Shown here in pieces: positions 14,427 to 27,627 of a stretch of 64,000 bases of DNA. The notes beneath the pieces are model-generated. The model was not told where the DNA came from. It saw only the letters and a program-made list of their open reading frames with translations, and did no database searches. The first letter of the stretch is position 1; every line of letters starts with the position of its first letter. The DNA comes from Actinotalea caeni. GTDB taxonomy: Bacteria; Actinomycetota; Actinomycetes; Actinomycetales; Beutenbergiaceae. Position numbers and translations under genes: made by a program. The stretch covers positions 124,001-188,000 of the forward strand of contig NZ_WNXX01000001.1 in the NCBI RefSeq assembly GCF_009733795.1. Direction: 5' to 3'.

Positions 14427-16252
14427 CGGGCCACCCCGCCGCGGTCGGCGTCGCGCTCGTCCCGCTCGGCACGGTCGCGCGCGTAGGCGGTGACGATGCG
14501 GGCGTAGCCGGGGTCGCGCGCGAGCAGCTCCTCGTGGGCGCCGACGTCGACGACTCGGCCCGCCTCCAGGTGCAGCACGCGGTCGGCGAGCGCGATCGTC
14601 GCGGTCCGGTAGGCGACGACGACGACCGTGCACTCCTGCCGCCGCAGGTTGGCGAGGATCGCCTGCTCGACCTCGGGGTCGACGGCGGAGGTCGCGTCGT
14701 CGAGGACGAGCAGCCGCGGCCGCCGCACGAGCGCGCGGGCGATCGCGATGCGCTGGCGCTGCCCGCCGGACAGCGACGTGCCGCGCTCGCCGACGACGGT
14801 GTCCAGGCCGTCGGGCAGCGCGCGCACGAAGTCGTCGGCGCGCGCGAGCCGCAGCGCGTCCCACACCTGCTCGTCGGTGATCGGCGACTCGCTCGGCTCG
14901 GCGAGCGTGATGTTGGCGCGCACGGTGTCCTCGAAGACGAACGCCTGCTGGGCGACGAGTGCCGCCGCGCCGGTGCGGGCCTCGTCCGACAGCGCGCGGA
15001 CGTCGACGCCGTCGTAGCGCACGACGCCGTCGTCGGGGTCGGTCAGCCGCATGAGGACGTCGACGAGGGTCGACTTGCCGGCACCTGTCGAGCCGACGAC
15101 GGCGAGCGTGCGACCCGGCGCGACGACGAGGTTGACGTCGTCGAGCAGCCGCCGCCGGTCGCGGCCGCGGCCGACGCCGAGCTCGACGTGCTCGACCTCC
15201 AGGTGGAGGCCGCCGCCGCCCTGGAGCGGCAGCCGCCCGGGCTCGAGGTAGCCGCGCGCGTCGACGACGCGCGCGACCCGCTCGTGCCCGACGAGCGAGC
15301 GCGGCAGGTCGCCGAGCACGAACCCGATCGCGCGGACCGGGAACGTGAGGATCGTCAGCAGGTAGGAGGCGGTCACGACGTCGCCGGTCGCGATGTCGCC
15401 GGAGGCGACGCGGTGCGCGCCGACGACGAGCACGGCGAGCGTCGCGAGCGCGGGCAGCAGGTCGATGACGGGGTCGAAGACCGAGCGCACCTTGCCGACC
15501 GTGACGTTGGCGCGCCGCAGCCTGTGCGTCGCCTCGGCGAAGCGCTCCTCCTCGAGCGTCTCGGTGCCGAGCGACTTGACGACCGTCGCGGCCTCGAAGC
15601 TCTCGTGGGCGACGTCGGAGACCGCGGCGCGCTCCGCCTGCACACGGGTGACCGCGGGCGTCATCCAGCGCCGGTAGACGGCGTTGACGGCCAGCACGAG
15701 CGGCAGCACGGTGACGCCGATGAGGCCGAGCACGACGTCGGCCGCGAGCATCGCCGCGGCGGCGCCGATGATCATGACGACGACGCCGAGCGCGAACGGC
15801 AGCGGCACGAACACGTAGCCGGCGCTCTCGGCGTCGGAGTTGGCGTTGGAGAGCAGCTGCCCGGTCGGGTGCGCGCGGTGCCACGACATCGGCAGCCGCA
15901 GGTACTGCTCGGTGACGCGGCGCCGGTGGCCGGCCTGCACGTCGAGCGCGGCCATGCCGGCCCAGATGCGCCGGCCCGCGACCGAGACCGCCGTGAGCAC
16001 CGCCAGCGCGAGCAGCAGCAGCCCGGCCCGCAGCACGTCACCGGTGCCGACGTCGGAGTCGGCGCCACCGGTGAGCGCGGGCACGACGACGGTGTCGGTC
16101 AGCCGGCCGAGCAGCCAGCCGACACCCACGAACGCGGCGCCCCAGACGGCGCTGGAGCCGATCGCCAGGGCGAACGTGCGCGGCTCCGACCTGATGCCCC
16201 GGCCGATGAGGAGCAGGGAGCGGCGCACAGCGCCGCCGGGCAGGGCGTACAC
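14423..16252 (-). CDS. ABC exporter half-transporter, degenerate-site subunit
   Basis: About 609 aa: six transmembrane helices followed by an ATPase domain with Walker A GSTGAGKST and a canonical LSGGQRQRIAIARAL signature. Walker B ends LLVLDDATS, so the catalytic glutamate is replaced by aspartate. GTG at 16252 is preferred as the start because TACGAT lies 8 nt before it; an ATG at 16291 would add 13 basic residues. It overlaps the next half-transporter by 4 nt and shares a short divergent promoter region with the TIGR03085 gene. Confidence 0.9.
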   Translation of the reverse strand: MYALPGGAVRRSLLLIGRGIRSEPRTFALAIGSSAVWGAAFVGVGWLLGRLTDTVVVPALTGGADSDVGTGDVLRAGLLLLALAVLTAVSVAGRRIWAGMAALDVQAGHRRRVTEQYLRLPMSWHRAHPTGQLLSNANSDAESAGYVFVPLPFALGVVVMIIGAAAAMLAADVVLGLIGVTVLPLVLAVNAVYRRWMTPAVTRVQAERAAVSDVAHESFEAATVVKSLGTETLEEERFAEATHRLRRANVTVGKVRSVFDPVIDLLPALATLAVLVVGAHRVASGDIATGDVVTASYLLTILTFPVRAIGFVLGDLPRSLVGHERVARVVDARGYLEPGRLPLQGGGGLHLEVEHVELGVGRGRDRRRLLDDVNLVVAPGRTLAVVGSTGAGKSTLVDVLMRLTDPDDGVVRYDGVDVRALSDEARTGAAALVAQQAFVFEDTVRANITLAEPSESPITDEQVWDALRLARADDFVRALPDGLDTVVGERGTSLSGGQRQRIAIARALVRRPRLLVLDDATSAVDPEVEQAILANLRRQECTVVVVAYRTATIALADRVLHLEAGRVVDVGAHEELLARDPGYARIVTAYARDRAERDERDADRGGVAR

Positions 16253-16260
16253 GACGGTCG

Positions 16261-16296
16261 ATCGTAGTCGGCGTCGGGAGCGGCTCGACATAGGCT
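16261..16296. promoter_or_regulatory. divergent leaderless -10 elements
   Basis: TACGAT on the minus strand (16266-16261) lies 8 nt before the GTG of the ABC exporter gene. TAGGCT on the plus strand (16291-16296) lies 7 nt before the ATG of the TIGR03085 gene. Both fit TANNNT, and the spacing puts the transcription start at or next to the start codon. Confidence 0.6.
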
Positions 16297-16303
16297 GACG
16301 GTC

Positions 16304-16930
16304 ATGGCGAGGTGGGACGAGGTCGAGCGGCAGGCACTGGTGGACGCGCTCCGGGCGGCGTCCCCCGACGCCCCGACGCTGTGCGAGGGCTGGCAGGCGA
16401 GGCACCTCGCGACGCACCTGTTCCTGCGTCGGCACGAGCCGTGGCGCGCGTTCCGCGAGCAGGAGGGCAGCCGCTTCGCCGAGCTGGCCGAGCAGGCGGC
16501 CGACCCCAGCGTCTACGCCGACGTCGTCGAGCGGTTCGCCGCACCCCCGGCACCGCTCAGCCCGCTCGCGCTGACCGACGGGCCGCTCGGGATGGTCACG
16601 AACTTCGCCGAGTACGTCATCCACCACGAGGACCTGCGCCGGGGCGCCGGCGCGGTGCCGCCACGGTCGCTGCCGGCCGAGGAGTCCGACGCGCTGTTCG
16701 ACGCGCTCGGGCTGATGGCGCGCGCCGGGCTGCGCTCGGTCGCCGTGGGCGTGGTTCTCGTGGTGCCGGGCGGTCGGCGCCGGGTCGTGCGCAAGCGACC
16801 GGACTCCGTGGCGGTCGTCGGCGCGCCCGTGGAGCTGGCGCTCGCCGTCAGCGGTCGGCGCGGGGCCGCCGACGTCGAGGTGGTCGGCGAGCCCGAGGCG
16901 GTCGCGGCGTTCGAGGCCGCGCTCGCCTGA
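16304..16930 (+). CDS. TIGR03085 family protein (DinB/maleylpyruvate isomerase-like fold)
   Basis: A 208-aa protein starting MARWDEVERQALVDALRAASPDAPTLCEGW. The CEGW region, ATHLFLRRHEPW, and the later YVIHHEDLRR place conserved histidines where this mycothiol-dependent-enzyme-like superfamily binds a metal. The TIGR03085 family is actinobacterial and of unknown role; use of mycothiol is only an inference from its relatives. It is transcribed alone, convergent with hisF, from a leaderless promoter (TAGGCT 7 nt upstream of the ATG). Confidence 0.82.
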   Translation: MARWDEVERQALVDALRAASPDAPTLCEGWQARHLATHLFLRRHEPWRAFREQEGSRFAELAEQAADPSVYADVVERFAAPPAPLSPLALTDGPLGMVTNFAEYVIHHEDLRRGAGAVPPRSLPAEESDALFDALGLMARAGLRSVAVGVVLVVPGGRRRVVRKRPDSVAVVGAPVELALAVSGRRGAADVEVVGEPEAVAAFEAALA

Positions 16931-16944
16931 CCCGGCGCGCCGGG
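16931..16944. terminator. palindrome between convergent stop codons
   Basis: The perfect 14-nt palindrome CCCGGCGCGCCGGG exactly fills the space between the TIGR03085 stop and the hisF stop. It could act as a short bidirectional terminator, though it has no T-tract. Confidence 0.4.
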
Positions 16945-17718
16945 CTAGCGGACCTCGAGACCGGCCGCGCGCAGCGCGTCCTTGACCTCGCCGATGCGCA
17001 TCCACCCGTAGTGGAAGACGCTCGCGGCGAGCACGGCGTCGGCTCCTGCGCGGACCGCCTCGACGAAGTGCTCGGCGTTGCCCGCGCCGCCGCTGGCGAT
17101 GAGCGGCACGTCGACGGCGGCCCGCACCGCCGCGATGAGGTCGAGGTCGAACCCGCTCTTCGTGCCGTCGGTGTCGATCGAGTTGAGCAGCACCTCGCCC
17201 GCGCCGGCCTCGGCCGCGTGCCGCACCCACGCGACGGCGTCGCGGCCGGTGCCGCGGCGACCGCCGTGCGTCGTGACCTCGAACCCCGACGGCGTCGGCG
17301 GGTCGCCCGGGCGCACGCGGCGCGCGTCGACCGACAGCACCAGCACCTGGGACCCGAACCGGCGGCTGATCTCCTCGATGAGCGCGGGCCGCTCGACCGC
17401 GGCGGTGTTGACGCCGACCTTGTCGGCGCCCGCGCGGAGCAGCCGGGCGACGTCGTCGGCCGAGCGCACGCCGCCGCCGACCGTCAGCGGCACGAACACC
17501 TCCTCGGCCGTGCGGCCCACGACCTCCAGCGTCGTGGCGCGGCCGTCGGCGGAGGCGCTGATGTCGAGGAACGTCAGCTCGTCGGCGCCCTCGGCGTCGT
17601 AGACGCGCGCCATCTCGACAGGGTCGCCGACGTCGGCGAGGTCGACGAAGTTGACGCCCTTGACCACGCGGCCGGCGTCGACGTCGAGGCACGGGATGAC
17701 CCGGACCGCCACGCTCAT
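16945..17718 (-). CDS. hisF: imidazole glycerol phosphate synthase cyclase subunit
   Basis: TIM-barrel subunit that joins ammonia from HisH with PRFAR to give imidazole glycerol phosphate and AICAR. The 257-aa protein starts [24 protein letters not shown]; Asp12 and the later [13 protein letters not shown] region carry the catalytic aspartates. An upstream in-frame start would add 12 residues, but the [14 protein letters not shown] start matches the family. It follows the FKBP gene by 19 nt. HisH is not in the window. Confidence 0.95.
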   Translation of the reverse strand: MSVAVRVIPCLDVDAGRVVKGVNFVDLADVGDPVEMARVYDAEGADELTFLDISASADGRATTLEVVGRTAEEVFVPLTVGGGVRSADDVARLLRAGADKVGVNTAAVERPALIEEISRRFGSQVLVLSVDARRVRPGDPPTPSGFEVTTHGGRRGTGRDAVAWVRHAAEAGAGEVLLNSIDTDGTKSGFDLDLIAAVRAAVDVPLIASGGAGNAEHFVEAVRAGADAVLAASVFHYGWMRIGEVKDALRAAGLEVR

Positions 17719-17737
17719 GCTGCACCCATCCCGTCGC

Positions 17738-18625
17738 TCACCCGGTCCCTTCACCGCTGCCGTCGGCCAGCTGCGTCACCGCCAGCACGTCGACGACGAA
17801 CACCATCGTGTCCGTGCCGTCGGCCTGCGCCGGCGGCACCACGAGCATCACCTGCGACCCGACCGTGGTGTCGACCAGGCCGTCCTGCAGCCCGGGGATC
17901 CGGTCGACCAGCGGGATCGTCATCGGCAGCGCCCCCTCGCCCCACGTGGTGTCGAGGACCTCGCCGGTGCTCCAGGCGACCTGCACGTAGCGCACGGTCA
18001 CCGACTCCCCCGCCTGCACCTGCGGACCCTCGCCGCGGATGAGCGGCGCGATCGCCAGCGACGTGGGCGGGTCGGCCTCGGGCAGCGTGACGACCGGCGC
18101 GCCGTCCTCGTCGCGCTCGACCTGCGGCAGCGACGACGGCACCTCGAGCTCCTCGCCGTACGCCGCGGTGCGCAGGATGTCGTAGACGAGCACGACCGGG
18201 TCGGGCCGGGTCATGGAGCCAGGCTCCAGCCGCAGCAGCCGGCTGCCCTCGGTACGGCCGACCAGCTCGTCGTACAGCGGCCCCGCCTCGTCCTCGGTGA
18301 GCGGCAGGATCCGCGGCTGCCGACCGTAGGAGTCCTCGACGACCTCGCCGGTGGTCGCGTCGATCGCGAGGTAGGCCAGCATGACGGCGTCGCCGTCGGC
18401 CAGCTCGGTGCCGTCGCCGGTGACGAGCTGCTCGGTGACGACATCGGTCACCTGGACCGGCGTGCTCACCTGCACGACCGGTCGGCGACCGACCTCGCCC
18501 GCGACCTCGATCTGTGCGAGCGGGTCGTCGGGCTGCTCGGGACGGCAGGCTCCCAGCGCGACCACGAGGGCACCGCCGAGCAGCGTCAGCAGCACGCGGC
18601 GGATGATGAGACGGACCCCGGGCAC
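17738..18625 (-). CDS. FKBP-type peptidyl-prolyl isomerase lipoprotein
   Basis: The start is set at GTG 18625 because TAGACT stands 8 nt upstream. This gives 295 aa with the signal peptide [20 protein letters not shown] and a lipobox ALGAC (Cys27), so it should be a lipid-anchored extracytoplasmic folding factor. An FKBP domain is seen at the C-terminus ([20 protein letters not shown] then [20 protein letters not shown]); the middle has a weaker FKBP-like repeat. In actinobacteria this gene regularly follows pafA, as it does here. Confidence 0.88.
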   Translation of the reverse strand: MPGVRLIIRRVLLTLLGGALVVALGACRPEQPDDPLAQIEVAGEVGRRPVVQVSTPVQVTDVVTEQLVTGDGTELADGDAVMLAYLAIDATTGEVVEDSYGRQPRILPLTEDEAGPLYDELVGRTEGSRLLRLEPGSMTRPDPVVLVYDILRTAAYGEELEVPSSLPQVERDEDGAPVVTLPEADPPTSLAIAPLIRGEGPQVQAGESVTVRYVQVAWSTGEVLDTTWGEGALPMTIPLVDRIPGLQDGLVDTTVGSQVMLVVPPAQADGTDTMVFVVDVLAVTQLADGSGEGTG

Positions 18626-18676
18626 GAGCGAGGAGTCTACGTCGCGCACATGACGGCCGGTCGCCCCGGCCACGGA

Positions 18677-20080
18677 TCAGGGTCCCAGGACCGTGCTCGC
18701 ACCGAGCGGCTCGGGGCCGTCGAGCGCGGCGATCAGCCGGTCCACGCGCGGGTCGGAGCTGCGGAACGGGTCCTTGCACAGGACCGTGCGGCCCGCCTGG
18801 TCGTTGATCTTCAGGTGCACCCAGTCCACCGTGAAGTCCCGACGGCGAGCGGTCGCCGCCCGCACGAAGTCGCCACGGAGCTTGGCGCGGGTGGTCTGCG
18901 GCGGGGAGTCGACCGCCTCGGCGATCGCGGCGTCGTCGACGACCGTGGCCGCGAGGCCCCGCGCGACGAGCCGGCTGAACAGCCCGTCGGTCTGTGAGAT
19001 GTCGTGGTAGGCGAGGTCGAGCCGCCGCACCCGGGGGTCGGACAGCGGCACGTCGTGCGCCGCGCGATAGCGGTCGACCAGCCGCTTCTTGATCACCCAG
19101 TCCAGCTCGGTCTCGACACCGGAGAGGTCGCCGCTGGCCAGCGCCGCCAGACCGCGCTGCCACAGGTCGAGCACCCAGGCGTCGTGCGGGCCGCGCTCGT
19201 CGGAGCGGTCGACGAAGTCGCGCGCGCGCTCGAGGTAGCTCTCCTGCATCTGCAGCGCGGTCATGCGCCCGCCGCGCGCGAGCGGCACCTCCTTCGTCGC
19301 CGTGAGGTCGTGGCTGATCTCCCGGATCGCGCGCACCGGGTTCTCGAGCGTGAAGTCGCGGAACGACAGCCCGGCCTCCAGCATGCGCAGCAGCAGGTCG
19401 GTCATGCCGACCTTGAGCATCGTCGTGGCCTGCGACATCGACGAGTCCCCGGAGATCACGTGCAGCCGGCGGTACTCCTCGGCGTCGGCGTGCGGCTCGT
19501 CACGGGTGTTGATGATCGGCCGGGACCGTGTGGTCGCGGAGCTGGTGGCCTCCCAGAGGTGGTCGGCGCGCTGGGAGAACGTGTAGAGCGGTCCGCGCGA
19601 GGTCACGAGCACGTGTCCCGACCCGGTGAGGATCTGCCGGGTGATGAGGAACGGCACCAGCACCTCGGCGGTGCGCGCGAAGTCGGCCCGGCGTCGGATC
19701 AGGTAGTTCTCGTGGCAGCCGTAGGAGTTGCCCGCCGAGTCGAGGTTGTTCTTGAACAGGTGGATGCGCCCCTCGACGCCGTCGGCCTCCAGCCGCGCCT
19801 GCGCGTCCTCGGCGAGCCCGACGAGGATGCGCTCGCCCGCCTTGTCGTGCGCGACGAGCTGCGCGAGGTCGTCGCACTCCGCGGTCGCGTACTCCGGGTG
19901 CGACCCCACGTCGAGGTAGAGCCGGGACCCGTTGGCGAGGAAGACGTTGCTGGAGCGCCCCCAGGCGACGACCTTGCGGAACAGGTAGCGCGCCACCTCC
20001 TCCGCGGAGAGGCCGCGCCCCTCGGGCGCGGCGCAGGTGACCCCGAACTCGGTCTCGAGCCCGAAGATCCGCCGGATCAC
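18677..20080 (-). CDS. pafA: Pup--protein ligase
   Basis: Joins the C-terminal glutamate of deamidated Pup to substrate lysines. The 467-aa protein starts at a GTG that overlaps the prcA stop ([14 protein letters not shown]). It has the glutamine-synthetase-like core with the Mg-ATP residues of [16 protein letters not shown], and [20 protein letters not shown]. It lacks the extra Dop loop present in the second homologue at 21917-23512, which separates ligase from deamidase. Confidence 0.96.
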   Translation of the reverse strand: MIRRIFGLETEFGVTCAAPEGRGLSAEEVARYLFRKVVAWGRSSNVFLANGSRLYLDVGSHPEYATAECDDLAQLVAHDKAGERILVGLAEDAQARLEADGVEGRIHLFKNNLDSAGNSYGCHENYLIRRRADFARTAEVLVPFLITRQILTGSGHVLVTSRGPLYTFSQRADHLWEATSSATTRSRPIINTRDEPHADAEEYRRLHVISGDSSMSQATTMLKVGMTDLLLRMLEAGLSFRDFTLENPVRAIREISHDLTATKEVPLARGGRMTALQMQESYLERARDFVDRSDERGPHDAWVLDLWQRGLAALASGDLSGVETELDWVIKKRLVDRYRAAHDVPLSDPRVRRLDLAYHDISQTDGLFSRLVARGLAATVVDDAAIAEAVDSPPQTTRAKLRGDFVRAATARRRDFTVDWVHLKINDQAGRTVLCKDPFRSSDPRVDRLIAALDGPEPLGASTVLGP

Positions 20081-20862
20081 GACGCGGGGCCGCTGTCGTC
20101 GCCGGCGTCCGCGCCGGCGTCGGTCTCGGTGCCGGCGCTCCCGTCGTCGCCCTGGTCGTCGTCCTCGTCGTCGGTCGCGAGCAGCTCGGCGAGCGCCTCG
20201 GCGTCGAGACGGCGGAACGCGCGCCGGGTCCGCGTGCGATCGAGCACGGCGGCCTCCAGCGCGGCCGGGTCGATCGCCCGCACGGTGCCGTCCTCCGCGG
20301 TGCCGAGCACCGTGACGGCGAGCCGCACCGCCTCCGGCAGCGACAGCCCGGGCCGCCAGGCGTCGGCGGCCAGCCGGCCGAGCCGCTCGGCGTCGCCGCC
20401 CATGACGACGTGCCCCGGCTCGTCGGTGACCGAGCCGTCGTAGGCGAGCCGGTAGATCTGGTCGCCGTCCTGGCTGACGCCCACCTCGGTGACGGCGATC
20501 TCGACCTCCAGCGGCTTCGACTCGGTCGTGAACACCGCGCCGAGCGTCTGGGCGTAGGCGTTGGCGAGACCGCGCGCCGTCACGTCGGCGCGGTCGTAGG
20601 AGTACCCGCGCAGGTCGGCGTAGCGCACCCCCGCGACACGGAGGTTCTCGAACTCGTTGTACTTGCCGACGGCGGCGAAGGCGATCCGGTCGTAGATCTC
20701 GCTGATCTTGTGGAGCGCGCGCGAGGGGTTCTCGGTCGCGAACACCAGCCCGCCGTCGTAGCCGAGGACGACGACCGAGCGGCCGCGGGCGATGCCCTTG
20801 CGTGCGAAGTCCGCCCGGTCCTTCATCAGCTGCTCGGGCGAGACGTAGAACGGCTGGCTCAC
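20077..20862 (-). CDS. prcA: proteasome alpha subunit
   Basis: Forms the outer rings of the 20S core and gates entry. The GTG start at 20862 ([23 protein letters not shown]) overlaps prcB and gives 261 aa. The N-terminal gating segment and conserved GYDGG and [12 protein letters not shown] stretches are present. The C-terminal 35 residues are a disordered, Asp/Gly-rich tail. No catalytic threonine is expected or seen. Confidence 0.96.
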   Translation of the reverse strand: MSQPFYVSPEQLMKDRADFARKGIARGRSVVVLGYDGGLVFATENPSRALHKISEIYDRIAFAAVGKYNEFENLRVAGVRYADLRGYSYDRADVTARGLANAYAQTLGAVFTTESKPLEVEIAVTEVGVSQDGDQIYRLAYDGSVTDEPGHVVMGGDAERLGRLAADAWRPGLSLPEAVRLAVTVLGTAEDGTVRAIDPAALEAAVLDRTRTRRAFRRLDAEALAELLATDDEDDDQGDDGSAGTETDAGADAGDDSGPAS

Positions 20863-21698
20863 GAGGCTCCTCCGCGCTCGGGCCGCGCGGCGCGCTGCGC
20901 GGCGATCGCCTCGGTGTGACGGGCGAGCTCGGCCGTGGTGACCTGCTCGTACCCGGCGGCGCTCACCTTGGCGACGATCGGGTAGATGCCGCGGATCGCG
21001 TCCGGACCCGCGGTGGCGGCGTCCTCGTCGGCGGCGTCGACCAGCGCGTGCAGGGCGACCTCGATCGCGCGGTCGGCGTCGAGCCCGTGGCTCCACAGCT
21101 TCTTGAGCGAGCCGCGCGCGAACACCGAGCCGGAGCCGACGCTGTGGTGGTCCTGCTCCTCGTAGCGGCCGCCGACGACGTCGTAGGAGAAGATCCGGCC
21201 GATCCGCCGCTGCAGGTCGTAGCCGCCGAACAGCGGCACCGCTGCGAGCCCCTGGATGGCCAGCCCGAGGTTCGAGCGCACCATGGTGGCGAGCCGGTTG
21301 GCCTTGCCCTCCAGCGACAGCCGGGAGCCCTCGATCTTCTCGAAGTGCTCGAGCTCGAGCTGGAACAGCCGCACCAGCTCGACGGCGAGGCCGGCCGTGC
21401 CGGCGATCCCGATCGCGGAGAAGTCGTCGGCCGGGAACACCTTCTCGATCTGGCGGTGCGCGATCGTCGTGCCCATGGTGGCGCGCCGGTCGCCCGCCAT
21501 GATCACGCCGTCGGCGTAGGTGAGCGCGACGATCGTGGTGGCGTGCGCGCCGGCGGTGCCGGCGTCGGGGGCGACGAGCCCCTCGTGGCGGCGCCCGGGC
21601 AGCAGCTCGGGCGCGTAGGAGGCGAGGAACTCGGTGAACGAGGCGCTGCCGGGCGTGGTGAAGGCCGGCGGCAGCCGGTCGCCGCGGTCGATGCTCAC
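20859..21698 (-). CDS. prcB: proteasome beta subunit, with propeptide
   Basis: Catalytic subunit of the 20S core. The 279-aa precursor should be cut before Thr54 in [14 protein letters not shown], exposing the nucleophile; AGDRRAT and GIAGTAG complete the active-site region. The GTG start overlaps the pup stop by 4 nt (GTGA), a coupling typical of this operon. The propeptide has the usual helical F-L[10 protein letters not shown] segment. Confidence 0.96.
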   Translation of the reverse strand: MSIDRGDRLPPAFTTPGSASFTEFLASYAPELLPGRRHEGLVAPDAGTAGAHATTIVALTYADGVIMAGDRRATMGTTIAHRQIEKVFPADDFSAIGIAGTAGLAVELVRLFQLELEHFEKIEGSRLSLEGKANRLATMVRSNLGLAIQGLAAVPLFGGYDLQRRIGRIFSYDVVGGRYEEQDHHSVGSGSVFARGSLKKLWSHGLDADRAIEVALHALVDAADEDAATAGPDAIRGIYPIVAKVSAAGYEQVTTAELARHTEAIAAQRAARPERGGAS

Positions 21699-21883
21699 TG
21701 CCCGCCCTTCTGCACGAATCCGCGCACGAACGTCTCGGCGTTGGTCTCCAGCACGTCGTCGATCTCCGCGAGCAGGGAGTCGACCTCGGTGTCGCTGCCG
21801 GCAGCGGGCGCGGGGGGCGCGGGCGGGGCCTCGTCCTCCGGCGGCTCGGGCTCGCGACGGTTCTCGAACTGCTGCGACGACAC
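21695..21883 (-). CDS. pup: prokaryotic ubiquitin-like protein Pup
   Basis: A 62-aa disordered tag protein ending VQKGGQ. The terminal glutamine means Dop must deamidate it before PafA can attach it. The middle helix region ([20 protein letters not shown]) is the part that binds the Arc/Mpa coiled coil. The first 30 residues are Pro/Glu/Ala-rich. It lies between dop and prcB and is coupled to prcB. Confidence 0.96.
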   Translation of the reverse strand: MSSQQFENRREPEPPEDEAPPAPPAPAAGSDTEVDSLLAEIDDVLETNAETFVRGFVQKGGQ

Positions 21884-21916
21884 GCTGCTCCTCCTGGTTT
21901 CGGACCCGGGTCGATC

Positions 21917-23512
21917 CTACGTGGCCGACCCCGCCAGCGCGCTCAGCAGCGACCCCGCGTCCGCGTGCGTGCGCAGCAGCTCGCCGACGTGCTCGGCGGT
22001 GCCGCGGTACGGGTCGGGCATCGGGACCCGCTGCAGGTTGCGCTCACCGGCGACGTCGAACACGACCGCGTCCCAGCTGGCCGAGCTCACCTCGTCGGGG
22101 AACCGTCGGATGCACTCGCCGCGGAAGTAGGCGCGGGTGTCGGTCGGCGCGTGCGCGATCGCGTGCTCGACCTCCTCCTCGGTCACCAGCAGCTCGACGG
22201 CGCCGGCCGCGGCGAGCCTGCGGTAGACGCTGCGCTCGGGCCGCAGGTCCGACCACTGCAGGTCGAGGGCCGCGAGCCGGGGGTGGTCCCAGTCGATGCC
22301 GTCGCGCCTGCGCATGCCCTCGAGCACCCGCAGCTTGGCCAGCCACTCGACCTCGCGCGCGCAGGAGGCGGGGTCGGTGGCGAGCCGGTCGAGGAGGTCG
22401 AGCCAGCGGCGCACGACGTCGGCGGTGATCTCGTCGGGCTGCCCCTGCTGCTCGAGCGCGGCGGCGACGGTCTCGGCGTACACGCGCTGGATCTGCAGGG
22501 CCGTCATCGTGCGCCCGTCGGCGAGGTCGAGCGGCTGGCTCAGGTCGAGGTCGTGGCTGACCTGGTGCGCCGCGCGCACCGGGTCGGCCAGGGCGAGCGA
22601 GGCGATGTCGACGGGGACGCCGACCTGCTCGAGCAGCCACAGCACCAGCGACGTGGTGCCGAGCTTGAGGTAGGCCGACACCTCCAGCAGGTTGGCGTCG
22701 CCGACGATGACGTGCAGCCGGCGGAACCGCTCGGAGTCGGCGTGCGGCTCGTCGCGGGTGTTGACGATCGGGCGTCGCAGCGTCGTCTCCAGCCCGACCT
22801 CGGCCTCGAGGAAGTCGGCGCGCTGGGTGAGCTGGAAGCCCGGCCGCTCGCCACGCTGCCCGAGCCCGACCCGCCCGGCGCCGGTGATCACCGGACGGGT
22901 GACGAGGAACGACGTCAGCATCGCGACGACGTCGCCGAACGGCACGTCGCGGCTCATGAGGTAGTTCTCGTGGGTGCCGTAGCTGGCGCCCTTGCCGTCG
23001 GTGTTGTTCTTGTAGAGCGCGACCTCCGGCATCCCGGGGATCTGCGCCAGCAGCCGCGAGGAGCGCAGCAGGATCTCGTCGCCGGCGCGGTCCCAGACGA
23101 CGGCGTCGCGGGGGTTGGTGACCTCCGGGCCGGAGTACTCCGGGTGGGCGTGGTCGACGTAGAAGCGCGCCCCGTTGGGGAGGATGACGTTGGAGACCGT
23201 GCCCTGCTCGGGGGTGGGAGCGGGCCGCCGCCGCTGGGTGATGCCCCAGCCGTCGGCCTCGGCGAGCTCCTGCTCCCACTCGTCGGTGAGCTGGCTGGGG
23301 TGGGCGGCGCCGCGATCGAGCCGCCAGCCGCGCGCGTCGCACAGCGGGTCCTCGTCGGAGTAGTCCCACCGGGCGCGGGCGCCGCCCGCGAGACCCTCGG
23401 CGGCGTAGGCGGTGACCACCTGCGCGCTCAGCAGCATCGGGTTGGCGGCGGGGTCGTGCACGGCGAGGATGCCGTACTCGGTCTCGATCCCCATGATCCG
23501 TCGGACGCTCAC
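21917..23512 (-). CDS. dop: Pup deamidase/depupylase
   Basis: Deamidates Pup Gln to Glu and also removes Pup from conjugates. The 531-aa protein starts at GTG with [16 protein letters not shown]. The Dop loop, absent from PafA, is visible around [18 protein letters not shown]-site residues match those of PafA ([29 protein letters not shown]). TAGGGT 6 nt upstream of the GTG suggests a leaderless start. pup follows 33 nt downstream. Confidence 0.96.
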   Translation of the reverse strand: MSVRRIMGIETEYGILAVHDPAANPMLLSAQVVTAYAAEGLAGGARARWDYSDEDPLCDARGWRLDRGAAHPSQLTDEWEQELAEADGWGITQRRRPAPTPEQGTVSNVILPNGARFYVDHAHPEYSGPEVTNPRDAVVWDRAGDEILLRSSRLLAQIPGMPEVALYKNNTDGKGASYGTHENYLMSRDVPFGDVVAMLTSFLVTRPVITGAGRVGLGQRGERPGFQLTQRADFLEAEVGLETTLRRPIVNTRDEPHADSERFRRLHVIVGDANLLEVSAYLKLGTTSLVLWLLEQVGVPVDIASLALADPVRAAHQVSHDLDLSQPLDLADGRTMTALQIQRVYAETVAAALEQQGQPDEITADVVRRWLDLLDRLATDPASCAREVEWLAKLRVLEGMRRRDGIDWDHPRLAALDLQWSDLRPERSVYRRLAAAGAVELLVTEEEVEHAIAHAPTDTRAYFRGECIRRFPDEVSSASWDAVVFDVAGERNLQRVPMPDPYRGTAEHVGELLRTHADAGSLLSALAGSAT

Positions 23513-23662
23513 GGATCCACCCTAGAGCGGGCCTCGCCGTCGGGTCCTCGGGGTCAGCGCCCCCGCATCAGCGAGATCCGCATCGGTCCCAGGTCGCCGG
23601 CGACCGTGCCGGTCGCCATCGCCGGGTCGGCCCCATGATCGCGTGCGCCGTCGGGCCGCCCG

Positions 23663-25345
23663 CTACAGGTACTGCCCGGTCGGGTTGAGGTTCTCGATCG
23701 TGCGACCGGCCTCGGGCGCGCCGCCCTTGTGCTGGACGATCGTGCGGATGAACACGATCCGCTCGCCCTTCTTGCCCGAGACGCGCGCCCAGTCGTCGGG
23801 GTTGGTCGTGTTGGGCAGGTCCTCGTTCTCGTGGAACTCCGCGAGGCAGGCGTCGAGCAGGTGCTCGACCCGGATGCCGCGCACCCCGGTGGCCAGCAGG
23901 TCCTTGATCGCGTTCTTCTTCGCGCGGTCCACGATGTTGGCGATCATCGCGCCGGAGGCGAAGTCCTTGAAGTACAGGACCTCCTTGTCGCCCGAGGCGT
24001 AGGTGACCTCGAGGAACTGGTTCTCGGCGTCCTCGGCGTACATGCGCCCGACGACCCGCTCGATCATCGCGTCGACGGCGGCCTGCGGGTCGCCGCCGTG
24101 CTCGGCGAGGTCGTCCGGGTGGATCGGCAGGTCGGCCGTGAGGTACTTCGCGAAGATGTCCCGCGCCGCCTCGGCGTCGGGCCGCTCGATCTTGATCTTC
24201 ACGTCGAGGCGGCCGGGCCGCAGGATCGCCGGGTCGATCATGTCCTCGCGGTTCGAGGCGCCGATGACGATGACGTTCTCGAGGCGCTCGACGCCGTCGA
24301 TCTCGCTGAGCAGCTGCGGCACGATCGTCGTCTCGACGTCGGAGCTGACGCCGGTGCCGCGGGTGCGGAACAGCGACTCCATCTCGTCGAAGAACACGAC
24401 GACCGGGATCCCCTGCGACGCCTTCTCGCGGGCGCGCGCGAAGATCAGCCGGATGTGCCGCTCGGTCTCGCCGACGAACTTGTTGAGCAGCTCGGGGCCC
24501 TTGACGTTGAGGAAGTACGACCGCGGCTTGTGCGGCGTGGCCTCCTCGCCCGACGACGGCTGGGCCGCGCGGGCGGCGGTGGCGGCGAGCGAGGTCGCGA
24601 CCGCCTTGGCGATCAGCGTCTTGCCGCACCCGGGCGGGCCGTAGAGCAGCAGCCCCTTGGGCGGCTTGAGCCCGTGCTCGCGGAACAGGTCGGGGTGCAG
24701 GAAGGGCAGCTCGACGGCGTCGCGGATCTGCTCGATCTGCGCGGCGAGGCCACCGATGTCGGAGTAGTCGACGTCGGGCACCTCCTCGAGCATGAGATCC
24801 TCGACGTCGGAGCGCGGGATCCGCTCGAACGTGAAACCGGTGCGGGTGTCGACCGTCAGCGCGTCACCGACGCGCACCGGGGTGTCGGCCAGCCGGCCGG
24901 ACAGCCGCAGCACGCGCTCCTCGTCGGCGCGGCCGACGGCGAGCACGCGGTCGTCGTCGAGCACCTCCTTGACGGTGACGATCTCGCCGACGGGCTCGTA
25001 GCCGCCGACGTCGACGACGGTCATCGCCTCGTTGAGCTGGACCTCCTGCCCGGGGCGCAGCGCGCCGACGTCGACGCTCGGCGCCGTCGCGACCCGCAGC
25101 TTGCGCCCGGAGGACATGACGTCGATCGAGCCGTCCGGGTGCGCCTTGACGAACAGCGCGTACGACGCCGGCGGCTTCGACATCTCCTCCAGCTGCGCGC
25201 GCAGCTCGACCAGCTGGGTGCGCGCGGCGGTGAGCGCCTGCACGAGCCGCTCGTTCTTCGCCGCGAGGTCGATGAGGCGCTGCTCGGCGTCCCGGGCGCT
25301 GCCGCCCGTCGATCCGCCCAGCCTGCCCGGCACCTGCTCCGTCAT
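23663..25345 (-). CDS. arc: proteasome-associated AAA ATPase (Arc/Mpa)
   Basis: Hexameric unfoldase that takes pupylated proteins into the 20S core. The 560-aa protein has an N-terminal coiled coil (about residues 20-60), two OB-fold domains (about 60-200) and one AAA domain with Walker A GPPGCGKT and Walker [10 protein letters not shown]. The C-terminus GQYL is the docking motif for PrcA. An Ala/Ser/Pro-rich insertion follows the Walker A helix. TATCGT 7 nt before the ATG suggests a leaderless transcript. The 150 nt between this gene and dop contain only the dop promoter. Confidence 0.97.
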   Translation of the reverse strand: MTEQVPGRLGGSTGGSARDAEQRLIDLAAKNERLVQALTAARTQLVELRAQLEEMSKPPASYALFVKAHPDGSIDVMSSGRKLRVATAPSVDVGALRPGQEVQLNEAMTVVDVGGYEPVGEIVTVKEVLDDDRVLAVGRADEERVLRLSGRLADTPVRVGDALTVDTRTGFTFERIPRSDVEDLMLEEVPDVDYSDIGGLAAQIEQIRDAVELPFLHPDLFREHGLKPPKGLLLYGPPGCGKTLIAKAVATSLAATAARAAQPSSGEEATPHKPRSYFLNVKGPELLNKFVGETERHIRLIFARAREKASQGIPVVVFFDEMESLFRTRGTGVSSDVETTIVPQLLSEIDGVERLENVIVIGASNREDMIDPAILRPGRLDVKIKIERPDAEAARDIFAKYLTADLPIHPDDLAEHGGDPQAAVDAMIERVVGRMYAEDAENQFLEVTYASGDKEVLYFKDFASGAMIANIVDRAKKNAIKDLLATGVRGIRVEHLLDACLAEFHENEDLPNTTNPDDWARVSGKKGERIVFIRTIVQHKGGAPEAGRTIENLNPTGQYL

Positions 25346-25360
25346 GCCGTCAACGATAGG

Positions 25361-27619
<2,259 letters not shown>

Positions 27620-27627
<8 letters not shown>

